Source: Sitta carolinensis (Eukaryota; Chordata; Aves; Passeriformes; Sittidae). From it: 64,000 bases of DNA. Numbering within the stretch: the stretch's first letter is position 1; every line of letters begins with the position of its first letter. The translations under genes and the position numbers were made by a program. The stretch lies in assembly GCA_032173965.1 (NCBI GenBank), contig CM063284.1, positions 62,494,863-62,558,862 on the forward strand, in the 5' to 3' direction. The notes beneath the pieces are model-generated. The model did no database searches. It was not told the DNA's origin and saw only the letters and a program-made list of their open reading frames with translations. This document shows, in pieces, positions 38,788 through 49,299 of the stretch.

Positions 38788-41700
38788 ACTGCATATTTTA
38801 CCTACAAAGCCCAGGCACAGAAACCTCCACTAATTTGTCTTTGATGACACAGGAGGTGACTATCAGACTCATACACATAGGACTTGCAACTTGCTTTCTA
38901 GTTCCATAATGGAAAAGCCTTTCCACTTCTTAAAAGACCAAGATTTAAGCAGTATTTGTAAAACACATTTAAATCTTGAGCAAATGTTTTCTAAAATCCA
39001 TCAACACATATAAATACACTATACTGGGAAGACTCCAGGATGTATCTGTTATCATCATGCATAAAAAGGACTAAAATATTAAAAAGTCCATTTAAAGGAA
39101 CAATAAAATTTACGCCTACAAGCTTCTCTTCTGAAAAAAAGCTAAGTACAGAAAAAAAAAAAATGCTGAGCAGCCATTCAAGATCAGTGAATTTAAGTCT
39201 GTGTCTTCCTCCTCAAAGAATGCCTGAAGTCCTAGAGGTAAAATCTGGGAGAAGTCACATTCTGCAGAACTGGCTCCAGCTTTCCCGTAGTAGCATCCCT
39301 AATAACTCCTACTTCAGCATCTTCATTCCTTTATACCATACCAAAGTAATGAGTGTCCTTGAATTTCACTCACTCCTGCTTGTTACAAGCAGAATTATCC
39401 ACCTGACGTTTTAACATGGGGACTTTTCTCCTACCTATTGTAATTGCTGCAAGCCAGATTGTTTTATCTGGCAATTACCAAGGCACAGTCTTTATTTTAA
39501 GCTCTGGTAAGAAAGAAATTTTTATCACCATGTCCACAGCTGCTAGGCAGGAATGATTAGTTTCACAGCTTTCAGACCTTGCCACATCATTTGAATGTTC
39601 TATACAATGGCACATTTCAGAATGATGAGCTTCTTCAGCCAGTACCTCGACCAGAAAGAATGGTGAGCAATTCAGTCATCTCAGCCTAAATGCACTCTCC
39701 CTTTATATGGTTTTTCATAATCACTACTACATATGGATACCTCTTAGAATTACATAACGTATGCATGTCAGTGCAAATCTATCATGCTCCAAACTCTAAA
39801 TAAAACACATCAATTAAAGTTTACTTGGAAAAATGATTAATGAAAAGGCAACCGGGTGGAGAAGTATAGTGACAGAAACTACAATTACAAACTTCTAACC
39901 TTTCTATAATGTTTAGATTAGGCTGCAGCTCTGCAAAAACTTTCAGAATGTTTCTTTTAATTTTCCCCTTCATGTAACAAGCAGTTGAGTCTCACATACA
40001 AAATTAAATATTAAACCATGTTTTTTCCAAAATAAGGATACTGTTATCAAAAGTGATACTTCAGGTAAGTGGTATAAAATTTTTTTCCACTTAAAAGTAT
40101 TGTGACAACATTTAAGTAAGATTTCGACAATCCATTTCCATTCATTCACACTTGGATATCAAATTTCTGTATAATAAATAAGATGAAGGGATGAATTTTC
40201 CCTTTACATACTTTAATAATTTAAAATATGCCTTTCTAGGTTCCTATACCAAAAACAAACTTTACCTAAATGCCCCCTTAAATATGCATTAACACAGAAC
40301 AAGAACAAACCAAGACCTGACTTACAGTAACAGTAAACCTTCTGTCCTGTGCTAAACTCCTGGAGCTCTCTACAGGCTTCCTGCAACTTTCCTTGGTATC
40401 CTAGGCCATGGTGGATCCCACCTCACACTAAGAGGAAGCCAGATGAAGAAACCAGTGAAGCCTCTGAAGTCCAGCCACCAGAAAGGAAAATATGAGCTTC
40501 CTATATTTAAACAGTCTCTCTTTCAGAATGTCATTGCTGGAATTCCTGTAACGCTTTAAAAGCCTTTCTCATCTCAACTTTGCAAATTTATTTATGTGTT
40601 TACACATAAAATAGTTTCCCTAAAGCCTTTAGTTCTAGCATATCAGAATTTCCACTAAAACATCACCAGGACTGAAAGCTTATAGCTTTTGGCCACACAA
40701 AAGAGCACTGCAGTTTCTTGTCTACTAAAAGTGTATTTCCAATTCTGCAGGTCCTAGTAAAGATGCAAATCAATTAAACTGTGCATTATACAATTTACAG
40801 ACAAATCCTGTATTAAACATTTTGACTTGAGCTTGCAAAGTAAAAAAAATATGACTGAAGCTGTTGAACAAATTCAGGCTCCAGTTAGAGTCAGGTAAAT
40901 CTTCAGCGACAGCTCTGAAACAAAGTTACTATGGTGTAAAGTCTGAAGTAGCTGGGAACAGAACTTGGTCACCTGGCATTTACTTACTTCACTAAACCTA
41001 AGGCCCTGCAAGGGTCAAACAATGAATAACTACATAATTTGTGACAAGAAATGCCTAGAAACCCAGATACAGAGGTGAAATGAGGATAAGTGCTTCGTTT
41101 CCACACTGAACTTTATGGCTTTTGTTAGTCTAAGCCAGGCCATGGATATTGCTTTAATATACTATGAATATTTTCAATGTAAAATGACATTAGTTTAAAA
41201 ATAAGACATGATTCATATAGAATTCACATGGAATTTTAAAGTAGATTGACTATTACAGCCATATATATAAACTTTTAAACAACTTCACTGGGATTTCTTT
41301 TTCCATATAATAAATGTAATTGTTTCAACAAAGGACTGAGAACACTTGGGTATTTTAATATTTGTTTCTGTATCTAGTTTATGTGTTTCATAGTAAACAC
41401 TAAGGGTCTGAACTTGAAAACTGTGAAGATTAATCACAGCAGTAGTCTCTTCGAGACTAAGAAGCTTTTGTAGAGTTGCACTTACACCTTACACGTAGCA
41501 AAGCACACCCAAACAAAAGGTATGTGAAAAACGTCTTAAAACAACTGTCAAAATTACAGAGTACAGGCTTAAACGAATGTTATTTAAAACAAAAGTGGAA
41601 CCTAAATTAGGCTTCAGAATATTACTTGTAAGGATGCAAAACGAAACCCCACTAAATATCCCACTACGTTAGCCCCGGAGCATACTTGCATTCCGAAGCT

Positions 41701-41824
41701 TCCAGTCGAGCGGAACCCCACGCAAATCACAAAGCAAACTTCAGTTAAACTTTAAAAGTTCACCTCTTTTGCAGAAGATAACGCAATTAACACACATGCC
41801 TCAACCCAGCAATCACCTCCTCTT
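38788..41824. other. Intergenic DNA, no recognised gene
   Basis: AT-rich sequence leading up to the 41.8 kb CpG island. If the island starts a minus-strand transcript, this would be its first intron. No repeat or exon was recognised. Confidence 0.5.
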
Positions 41825-42445
41825 CACCTGAAAGGCGGAGGGTGGAGAAGCTTCGGGAGAAGGAGGGAAGGGGCTCAGGTCCCTTCCCCGCGCTTGCAGG
41901 TGCCGGTCGGTGCCTACCCGGGCGCCCCGGGGAAGAGCGAGGCGCTGGCGCTGGGAGCGAGCGCCTCCCGCTGCCGGGGCGCTGCGGTCGCTGGGGACGG
42001 GCAGTGCGGGGCTGCCGAGGCCTCTACTTTTGCCTGGCCGCGGGTTTCTCCTGGGTGCGGCGCGGACGGCACGCCGGCGGCGGTATCCCGCGGGAAGGCG
42101 GCCGGGGAGCTGCTGCGAGCCCCCGGTCCGCGCTCGGGTCCTGCCGCCCTCGCAGCTCCTCTCCCGCGTCGCGCATCTGCGTTCCGGCCCGGGGGCTGGC
42201 GGCGAGCGCAGGGACCGGGCTGCTCCGGCCGCCGGGGTGCTCCGGCCGCCGAGGCCGCTGCCGGTGGCGGTCCTGGGCGTGCAGCTACAGGCGGTGCTGC
42301 CGCCGCCACCTCCCACAAAGGACAAATTCATTCTTTACGTCCCGACCGCGGCGGCGGAAAGGCTCGGGGCCGGGTGGGTCCCACCGCTGCCGGGCGGCTG
42401 TGGGGGGAGGACCTCGCTCGGGAAAGAAAAGCCTCTTGTCTTCTG
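41825..42445. promoter_or_regulatory. CpG island, candidate promoter of a minus-strand neighbour
   Basis: An abrupt switch to very high G+C with dense CpG, flanked by AT-rich DNA. At its lower edge the minus strand carries a strong donor, CAG|GTGAAG, with the exon side ending at 41828. This suggests a minus-strand untranslated first exon within the island. In vertebrates DEK is arranged head-to-head with RNF144B, so RNF144B is the expected minus-strand gene upstream of DEK, but no RING or IBR coding exon was found in this window. Long open frames on both strands here (up to 224 codons) follow from low stop-codon frequency and are not called as genes. A lncRNA promoter is the alternative. Confidence 0.6.
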
Positions 42446-44042
42446 GACAGCGTTGAATTATATCATGTCAGGAAGACAAGTTATTACCAAGATTACCTTA
42501 AATTATTAGAAAGCCACAGTGTTTTTCTCATGTTTGGTTCTTTGATGTTTTTTGTGTTTTTTTTTTAATAGAGGTTGCCAATAGCTGCACATAATGTGTG
42601 TGGAAAACCACCAGTTTCACTTTGTAGCACAACTTGATGGGCTAAGTGTAAACTTCTAGTGCAAAGTAGTAATAGACCCAGCAATGTTTATCATTTACAG
42701 CAAGTTCAAAAATGTGTAATTGTAAATGAATTGTACAAATACCTATAGACTTGTCAAGTAGAAATTTACAGACTCAAACCTTTAAGGCATAAATGAATGG
42801 ACAGTGTTTCTTTTTCCAAAGTGTGATTTACATAACATTTGCATAGCTCACTGGCACATCCACGTGCTATTCATTGCAACGTTCTCCCAAGGTAGCAGAA
42901 GGCCAGTAACTGAGTGAGCAGTCACTGTGGGTCAGATTCTGTCCTTGCCATGCTTTGCTCTGGAAACCACCCTGTGAACACAGCTCGATAGTGTGAAGCG
43001 GGTGGGACACTAAGGCAAGGGCCCTTTTACACCCCTCTCCTTGGTGTCATCAGCAGAGTTCTTTAGTGCTCTCACCCGCAGGAGCTACAGGTTATCTGTG
43101 CACAGTTCCCAGGCTCTTCCTTCTAAGTACTGGATCTAGCAGTAGATCTAAGTACTTCATAGAACACATAAATGCTGTACAGGCTTTGACTGAACACATA
43201 ATTGTAGGTCTTCCCAAACACACACAAAGTGGAAATTTTCAAACCCTGCAAAGTAAGATTTGACTTCATGGTGAGTGGAAGGTAAACAGAAATCTGCACA
43301 CAGAGCTCAGTCTGACAAAACAGCAATGTTGTCATTCAGATACAGATGAAAAACGTGCCTTTATATACTACTTTGATTCATTGTCTATCTCTGATGTTTC
43401 TTTGTACTTTACAATTTTGTAGAATCTTGCACATAGTTAGCCAGAATCATGGCTCAAAAAGTATAGTGAAACTGTTTAGATTGATTTCATATTGATTACA
43501 CATTTCGTGTTTGCAAGTATTTGTAATCACAGGGACAACTCTTTAAGCTTCTTAAGGGTCAGGCATGACAAGCTTGATGGATGCAATAGTCTGCTAATCC
43601 TGAAACACTTAGATGGGGAATAAAAAAGGAAATGAATGTAGGTTCCAAGACCCCCTTAGGAAACACGGTGCAAATTGAGTGTTCTTGTCAACAAATATAA
43701 AATACCTTGCACAAATGTACAGTGAACTCCTGAAGATTCTCGGCTTATGCTACTGATCACATCACAACTTAACTGCATATTACTCAAATAGTTTTCAAGT
43801 TCTTGTCTTTTAAATTGTATTAATTAGCACAATTATTAGTTCATATTTAGATTCCTGCTTTCAGCAGCAATTAAATAAACCTTAGATTCAAAAGCCATAC
43901 ACTGCTCCTAATGTTAATAAAGATCTAGTTGGCATTTGCACAGAATTTTCTCAGAATTTCACAGGTCATGCATTTTGACATTTCTAGGAAACCTTGTCAC
44001 ATGACTGTTAAAAAAAACCCTGAAGTGTGAACACACTCATGC

Positions 44043-44090
<48 letters not shown>

Positions 44091-46056
44091 AATTACTCAT
44101 ACAAGAACACAAAGCAACAGTACCTGTGTTAAGAAAAAAGTAGCATCCCATCATTTGTTGCTGTGGTATTTTATGGATAAAATTCCAAATGAGAGGAATA
44201 CTTAGTGTCTACTTTGATGCAGGGCGCTTTCCCTGAAATCCACAATGACCTTTTCTGTAGTTTTGCCCACAGCAGACTTGCCATTTCTGTGCTGATAGCA
44301 GGACACTGCAGTAAACAGGTCACTTTGGAAACAAAATAAAGGCAACCTTGAGGGACTTTGTAAAGGGAAGCCTACATTTCTGCTCCCGAAAGCTTTTGTT
44401 TCATGTTCTATAACGAGAGCAAATAAACATTGCTTGCTAATACAAGCTGCTCTGAATTAACTGAAGAGTTGGTTTTATTAATTAACATGTTTAAAACTGC
44501 ACTGCCTGGTGCACTTCAGCATAAAATACAAGCTTGCAATGTATGCTGAAACATGCAGCTGCCCTTTTTTACAGCCCCCTCAAACCAGTTTTCACCATTT
44601 AATGCTAATGAGCTATGATGTCTAAAAAAACCTACTCTTTGATATCTAAAAGTGAGCCCCAGGTACCTCAGGAGAACTATGTTTCATGGAACTGGTATCT
44701 GCAGATGGAGCTAGCTGTCAGAACTCAGGGTATCCTTAACATTAGGACTCTGACAGTAGAGGAGCATCCTCTGTCATGGAATAAGGAGAGCAGGCTTAAG
44801 GAATAAGGAAGCAGCTCTTAAGAACCACTTGAAATGACTTAGCCCTTTCCGATGTGTCCTTCTTCCAGGACCAAAGCTTTTAGGTAGCATTTAGAACCTT
44901 TCATTACACTGTCTAAACACCTTAGATAATGCTAATATTTTATACCAATATCATTATCTCATCCAGGTCTTTCACATCTCAGATGAAACAATATAATTAA
45001 GGGAACTTCATCAGATTGGGAGAAGACAGCAATATAGAAGTGTTGATACAACAAATCATCCCAAAGAAGTATATTGAGAATCAGAATTCTTATAGTCAGA
45101 ATGAGAAGATAAACTAGTTTTAAACTAGTTTATTGAATTTAAAAATTTCCCTTTAAAACATATCTGATTTTTTTTTCAAATTGGTCTCCTCCTTCTCCCA
45201 AATTATAGCTTCACAGATCTTTCCTGAAGTCTTCTTAACCCATATTGTTTCAGTCTTATCTAGGAGATGCAACAACCAATTATTAGACTGTTGACAGCAT
45301 ATTGAAACTACTCCATAAAGCTGTAAATCAAAAAGATACTATGAATGGCAGAGAAGGTTTCAAAAAACACAGTCAAGAGATGTTATCATCACTGTTGAAG
45401 TTCTGCCAGAGGAACCTGTGACAAAATTGACCTGCACAGAGTAAATAAATTCTTAAATACTGGATTTAATTTATGTGTAAGGGTCTGTCAGCTACTAAAG
45501 TGGTATGACTTCACTGAGAGGATCAATGAAACTATTATCTTCTGTTTCTCCTCAAAATGAAGGTGTATCTAAGGTGGTATGTCTAGAATAATTCAGTTCT
45601 AGAGTAATTCAGTTAGGCAAATCATCTCCATTGGGTAAATACATCCCTCTTTACAAAATGACGGTCTAATTTATCATCACAACCTGAAGCACAGCCTTTG
45701 GATGTCTTCTGCCACAATTCTGAATTAATCCAAACCTATTCATCTTACAGGAAGTAATTTGTTGTCTTCAAACATCTGTCTCATGCCATTTGTGTAGCCC
45801 ATGGCTCAATGATATTTTTGTCTCCTTATTGTGTGTTAACGATAAGCTTGTCTAATTATGTATTGTTGGTAAATAATTTATATTTTCCCTTTTAAAATGA
45901 CCACCATCTGTTAATACACCATCTTTACAAATAGCTTTACAATAAGGAATATCTATTTCTCTTGCCTAAATTGGGTGATGATTAATATACACTCCCCAAA
46001 CTGTCCTTTTGTACACAGTATATAGATTGTAGCATTTTCCGATATGTTTGTCCTAC
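42446..46056. other. Intergenic DNA between two CpG islands
   Basis: AT-rich sequence with one long (AT)n microsatellite. The segment at about 44380-44600 has a mixed, non-repetitive texture suggestive of a conserved element. No coding exon was recognised. Confidence 0.5.
44046..44087. repeat. (AT)n microsatellite
   Basis: About 21 uninterrupted AT dinucleotides. It is likely length-polymorphic and able to extrude as a cruciform under supercoiling. Confidence 0.97.
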
Positions 46057-46224
46057 AGATTGCCCAGAGCAGCTGTGGATGCCTCATCCCTCAAAGTGTT
46101 CCAGGCCAGGTTGGATAGGGCTCTGAGCAACCTGGTCCAGTGGAAGGTGTCTCTGCCCACAGCAGGGGGATTGGCACCTGATGACCTTTAAGGTCCCTTC
46201 CAACCCAAACCATTCTTTGATTCT
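46057..46224 (+). mobile_element. CR1 LINE 3' tail, left arm of inverted duplication
   Basis: Sense CR1 tail with the blocks 'gcccagagcagctgtggatg', 'aggttggatagggctctgag' and 'aggtcccttccaacccaaac', ending 'gattcta' at 46218-46224. Non-CR1 sequence starting about ten bases later is shared, inverted, with the segment next to the CR1 copy at 46985-47115. Confidence 0.92.
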
Positions 46225-46564
46225 AAATATTTTGTAGTATTTGTGTTACACGTATTTCCTGGGCTTACTACCAATTCTACGAGGCTATGCTTTACATGCA
46301 TCTAAGATGAACAATTCACAGAAGTGTGACATTCTTCTCATTTCCTCTCTTTTACTGTCCCTTTACCTGGTCCCTCCAAAAGTAAGAGCCACATACCTAC
46401 AGCTCCTCACACTAGCCAAGAAACTGCTCCTGGGATAGCGCGGCTTTCAGACCAGCCACCTGCACTGGCCAGTTCGGGCTTCTTCAACGTACCGCCTGTG
46501 TACTCCTGTTGAAGGCAACATGGACACCAGCCTTCAGGCTCCAAGATTAACTCTTAATCTTAAG

Positions 46565-46840
46565 AATTGAACTCGGGCCACAGCGCGGGGATTGGGACTC
46601 GCCCGCGGCTCTCTCGGGGGCCGCTTGTCACCCTACATTCTGCAGGGAAAGGAGGCGACCTCGCTCCTCGGCCGTTCCCTGCGCTGGCCGCAACCGCAGC
46701 CCGAGCGAGGCGCGGCCGTTGCAGCGGCGCGAGCCCGCCCGGCGCCGCATCGAGCCCGCGCCGGGATCTCGCGCCCGGAATCGCGGCAAGGAACGGGCGC
46801 TTTGCGGCAGCCCCCGCGGGGAGGAGCCGCGCCGGAGTAA
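46565..46840. promoter_or_regulatory. Small CpG island in the loop of the inverted duplication
   Basis: GC-rich, CpG-dense segment about 450 bases or more upstream of the main DEK island. It contains several 'gcgcc' and 'ccgcgg'-like boxes. Open frames on both strands follow from the composition. It could be an upstream or divergent promoter of the DEK locus or a shore of the same unmethylated domain. Confidence 0.5.
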
Positions 46841-46984
46841 CACAGAGGAAGTGGGAAAAATGGCACCTTCCTGGGGGATTGTTCGTCGTAGGCGCGCGTG
46901 AGGCATAGTCACGTAGAACTGGTAGTAAAAGTAGGATATATGTGTAACACAAATACTACTAAATACTTAAAGACGTAGAACGGT

Positions 46985-47115
46985 TTGGAGGTCTAGTCCC
47001 ATCTACTTACCTGATGTGGGCAGGGACACTTTCCACTAGCCCCCTCCAGCCTGCCCTTGAACACTTCCAGGGACGGGGCATCCACAGCTTCTCTGGGCAG
47101 CCTGTGCCAGAGGTA
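46985..47115 (-). mobile_element. CR1 LINE 3' fragment, right arm of inverted duplication
   Basis: Antisense CR1. On the + strand it reads 'ccctccagcctgcccttgaa', 'cacttccagggacggggcat' and 'cttctctgggcagcctgtgc'. Its middle is shortened relative to the left-arm copy: the segment matching 'gctctgagcaacctggtcca' is missing. Confidence 0.85.
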
Positions 47116-47353
47116 TTGGGAAAGACTACAATTCACAGATGCTGTGTACGAAGGGAAAGTCTGGGGAGCGTATATTAATCACCGCCCAATTTAGGCGGGA
47201 TAAGCGGTGCGGATTCTTTATTGTAAAGCTTTTTTTTACGCCGCTGCAACTACAGACGGTGCCAGTTTCAAAAGCGATAAAGCAGCCCCGCGCCGCTCAC
47301 GACCCCGCCCCTCTCCCCTCAGCGGGAGCGCGCGCCCGCCGCCGCGCGCGGCC

Positions 47354-47361
47354 TGACGTCA
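47354..47361. promoter_or_regulatory. Full CRE palindrome
   Basis: TGACGTCA, the full CREB/ATF consensus, lies inside the CpG island a little over 100 bases upstream of the likely start region. Confidence 0.7.
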
Positions 47362-47429
47362 CCGCGGGCGGGCGCGCGTGACGCGCACCCTCCCCTGCCC
47401 TCCCCGCGCCGGCCGGGCCGCGGGCGCTG

Positions 47430-47434
47430 ATTGG
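47430..47434 (-). promoter_or_regulatory. Inverted CCAAT box (NF-Y type)
   Basis: ATTGG in the context 'gctgattggccgcc', a good NF-Y match read on the minus strand, at typical distance upstream of a TATA-less start. Confidence 0.7.
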
Positions 47435-47442
47435 CCGCCGCC

Positions 47443-47449
47443 TTCCCGC
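47443..47449 (+). promoter_or_regulatory. E2F-like site
   Basis: TTCCCGC, matching the E2F core. DEK is a known E2F target in mammals. Assignment here rests on the motif only. Confidence 0.5.
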
Positions 47450-47471
47450 TTCCTCCTCGCCGCCCGAGAAC

Positions 47472-47482
47472 CCGCCATTTTG
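47472..47482 (-). promoter_or_regulatory. YY1-like site near the likely transcription start
   Basis: CCGCCATTTTG, the complement of the YY1 consensus with its ATGG core. In many TATA-less promoters such a site sits at or just downstream of the start, so transcription probably begins near 47460-47490. Confidence 0.65.
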
Positions 47483-47484
47483 AA

Positions 47485-47683
47485 AACCTTGTTGATTCCG
47501 GGAGGGAGGGAAGAGGGAGAAGGAGAGGGAAAGGGCAAGAGTGGCTGGTGGCTGTGGGGCTGCGCCGCGGCAGGGCGTGTGTGTGTCGCTGTGCCCGGAC
47601 CCGCCTCGTTCAGCAGTAACTGCCGCCTTCAGCTGCTGCCGCCGCGCCTGAGGAGGGAGCCGGGAGCCGGGGCTCGAGCTGAG
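47485..47683 (+). other. DEK: DEK exon 1, 5' untranslated (start approximate)
   Basis: The 3' end is set by a donor GAG|GTGGGT (intron begins at 47684). The 5' end is approximate and placed from the YY1 site. It contains a G-quadruplex-type motif at 47500-47517 and no long frame. It joins exon 2 at 49300, whose first 11 bases are also untranslated. An alternative, longer exon 1 using a later GT cannot be excluded. Confidence 0.6.
47500..47517 (+). other. Canonical G-quadruplex motif
   Basis: Four runs of GGG at 47500-47502, 47504-47506, 47508-47510 and 47515-47517, with loops of 1, 1 and 4 bases. More G-rich runs continue to about 47538. It lies in or just before the DEK 5' UTR, on the RNA-like strand. 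Confidence 0.75.
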
Positions 47684-49299
47684 GTGGGTCCCGCCGCCAT
47701 GGCCGTAACGGCGCCCGAGAGCGGTCCCGCCTCGCCGCGCCCGGGCTGAGCGGGGACGGACTGTGACGAGGAGAAATGAAACGCGGCCGCCGGGCTCCCG
47801 TCCCGCCCCGGGGACTCGCCGTGTGCGGAGCGCTTGTCGCCGGGGCCGCCTCCCTCCCGGCCCCTGCCCGAGGCGTTTCTTGGGTGCTGCGGTGTCCTGC
47901 GGCGGGAGCGGGCGGAGCGGTCCTGCGCCCGCCTGGAGCGGGGAGGCAATGGCGCTTTGGCCGCTGGCGCCAGCCGCCGGGCGCTGCGCGTCGCCGTCGC
48001 TTCGCCGCGGCATCCAGCGTACAAATCGGGAAGGGGGAACAGGTGGAGAGTCCCCGTCTGAAAAGCCCCAGGCGAGGGCGGGGAATCCTCTCTCGCTAAG
48101 GGTGGATCCCAGATTCCTTTTTCCCTACGCAAAACGTCGTCCCCAACCCAGGTGGTGGAAGACTAGGCAGTCTCTAACTTCCCTTTCGTCCTTCAAAGTC
48201 CCATTGAAAGTGACGGAAAAACAGCTTGTAGTGCTTCTCTTGCTTTTATTCCTTTAAGTAAAAGTCAGTAATTGCCGTGAAAATGCCTGATTACTTACTA
48301 CAAATGAAATACTGGTAATAATACTCTGAAAGATAGATTTTTTTCCCTGGTGATTTAGCCAGGAAATGTTATATTTTACCCGTGCTATTGGTAATAAATA
48401 CTAACTCACGTTTCCAGTCGTTAGGAACACGACTGATCTCTGGCACCTGCAAATACTGCATATCAGCAGCGGATTTAAATGTAACTTACTACACCTGATC
48501 TCTTGCAGAGACTATTGGCTTTAATATTGTAAAAAGAAAATGGTTAATTGTGTGAAATTCTGTTCCAGAGCTAAACGATGAAAATTTTTGACAACTAGAA
48601 TTTTAAAAGATGAAACATGGTTATCTTGCTCTATTGGATACACATTTTCTGTTAGTAGGGAAATGATACTTGGATAAGTAAGATATTTTAAAGTTTACAT
48701 ATAGGCCACTTCAGATGCTAAGAAAAGACTCTTAAATATGCTAAGTATAAAGCATTTATTCTTTTTAGTTGTAGATCTACAAATTAAAACCAGGAGGTGT
48801 TTTCCTGCCCAAAGATGCCGCAGCTGTCTGGGTTATGAAAGCAGTGCTATTTTTTTCCTGAATTGCTTGTAACTTTTTAAGTTACTAGGAAATTCACATG
48901 CATAGTTAAGCAGGATCAAAAATAAGTATTAAGTTTATAGCAAGGTGCAGTAAAATGGTGATATCTTAAAACGCTTCAGTTTTTAATAAATAACAGTATA
49001 AGCTGCTTTGAGTGGGTGTTTCCGAACCCTTCACAAAAGCAGCTTGAAGACTTGTGTGTGAATAGAATTTATAACCTTTTAGAGTGTTCTTAACCAGACT
49101 AGTTGCAGAATGGATGGAAACTTCTGAAAAGTTGTGCCTATTGCTTGTATGCTGAACACCTTAGTGATTAGAGAACGTGAACAATTACAGTACCAGCATG
49201 CTGCTTATGCTGCACAAGATCATTTTTGTAAGCAAGATTCCTATGGTTTTTTTAGAGGTTCTTCTACTGATGATGGTTTTCCCTGACTCTTTTCTGCAG
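47684..49299 (+). other. DEK: DEK intron 1
   Basis: The first 450 bases are still CpG island, the rest AT-rich. An ATG with an optimal Kozak context (ccgccgccATGG) at 47699 opens a 16-codon frame that would fall in the 5' UTR if a later donor were used. It ends with the acceptor 'ttttctgcag' at 49299. Confidence 0.75.

Larger units (their letters stand above)
46058..47115. repeat. Diverged inverted duplication upstream of the DEK promoter
   Basis: The left arm runs from about 46058 to 46351, the right arm from about 46841 to 47115. Each consists of a CR1 tail on the outside and about 120 bases of non-CR1 DNA on the inside. The core 'gtagtatttgtgttacac' (46234-46251) is exactly repeated in reverse complement at 46942-46959. 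Over 46234-46316 against 46877-46959 I count 65 of 83 identical bases without gaps. The loop of roughly 500-560 bases contains a GC-rich island. The match between the + frame at 46241 (MCYTYFLGLLPILR) and the minus frame at 46952 (MCYTYILLLLPVLR) is a by-product of this DNA repeat. Confidence 0.85.
47270..48140 (+). promoter_or_regulatory. DEK: DEK CpG-island promoter
   Basis: A dense CpG island begins at about 47270 and extends through exon 1 into intron 1. No TATA box is obvious. Recognisable sites lie in this order: palindromic CRE, inverted CCAAT, E2F-like and YY1-like. From the literature, the human DEK promoter is controlled by NF-Y, YY1 and E2F, and the same classes of site are visible here. 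This supports conserved, proliferation-linked control. Large open frames on both strands inside the island are compositional. Confidence 0.85.

Noticed and set aside
1..41824. Search for RNF144B RING/IBR exons on the minus strand
   Set aside because: I looked for the reverse complement of several conserved cysteine-rich segments by eye and found none, so the gene is not annotated.
41813..42568. Several overlapping open frames of 134-224 codons on both strands
   Set aside because: They coincide exactly with a CpG island, overlap each other on both strands, and consist mainly of R, G, A and P. This is the signature of few stop codons in GC-rich DNA.
46241..46952. Two similar peptides beginning MCYTY on opposite strands, as if a small gene family
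   Set aside because: The similarity is explained by the inverted DNA duplication. Neither frame shows coding constraint, and differences occur at all codon positions.
47297..48257. Open frames up to 238 codons on both strands at the DEK promoter
   Set aside because: Compositional frames of the DEK CpG island, with no recognisable domain.
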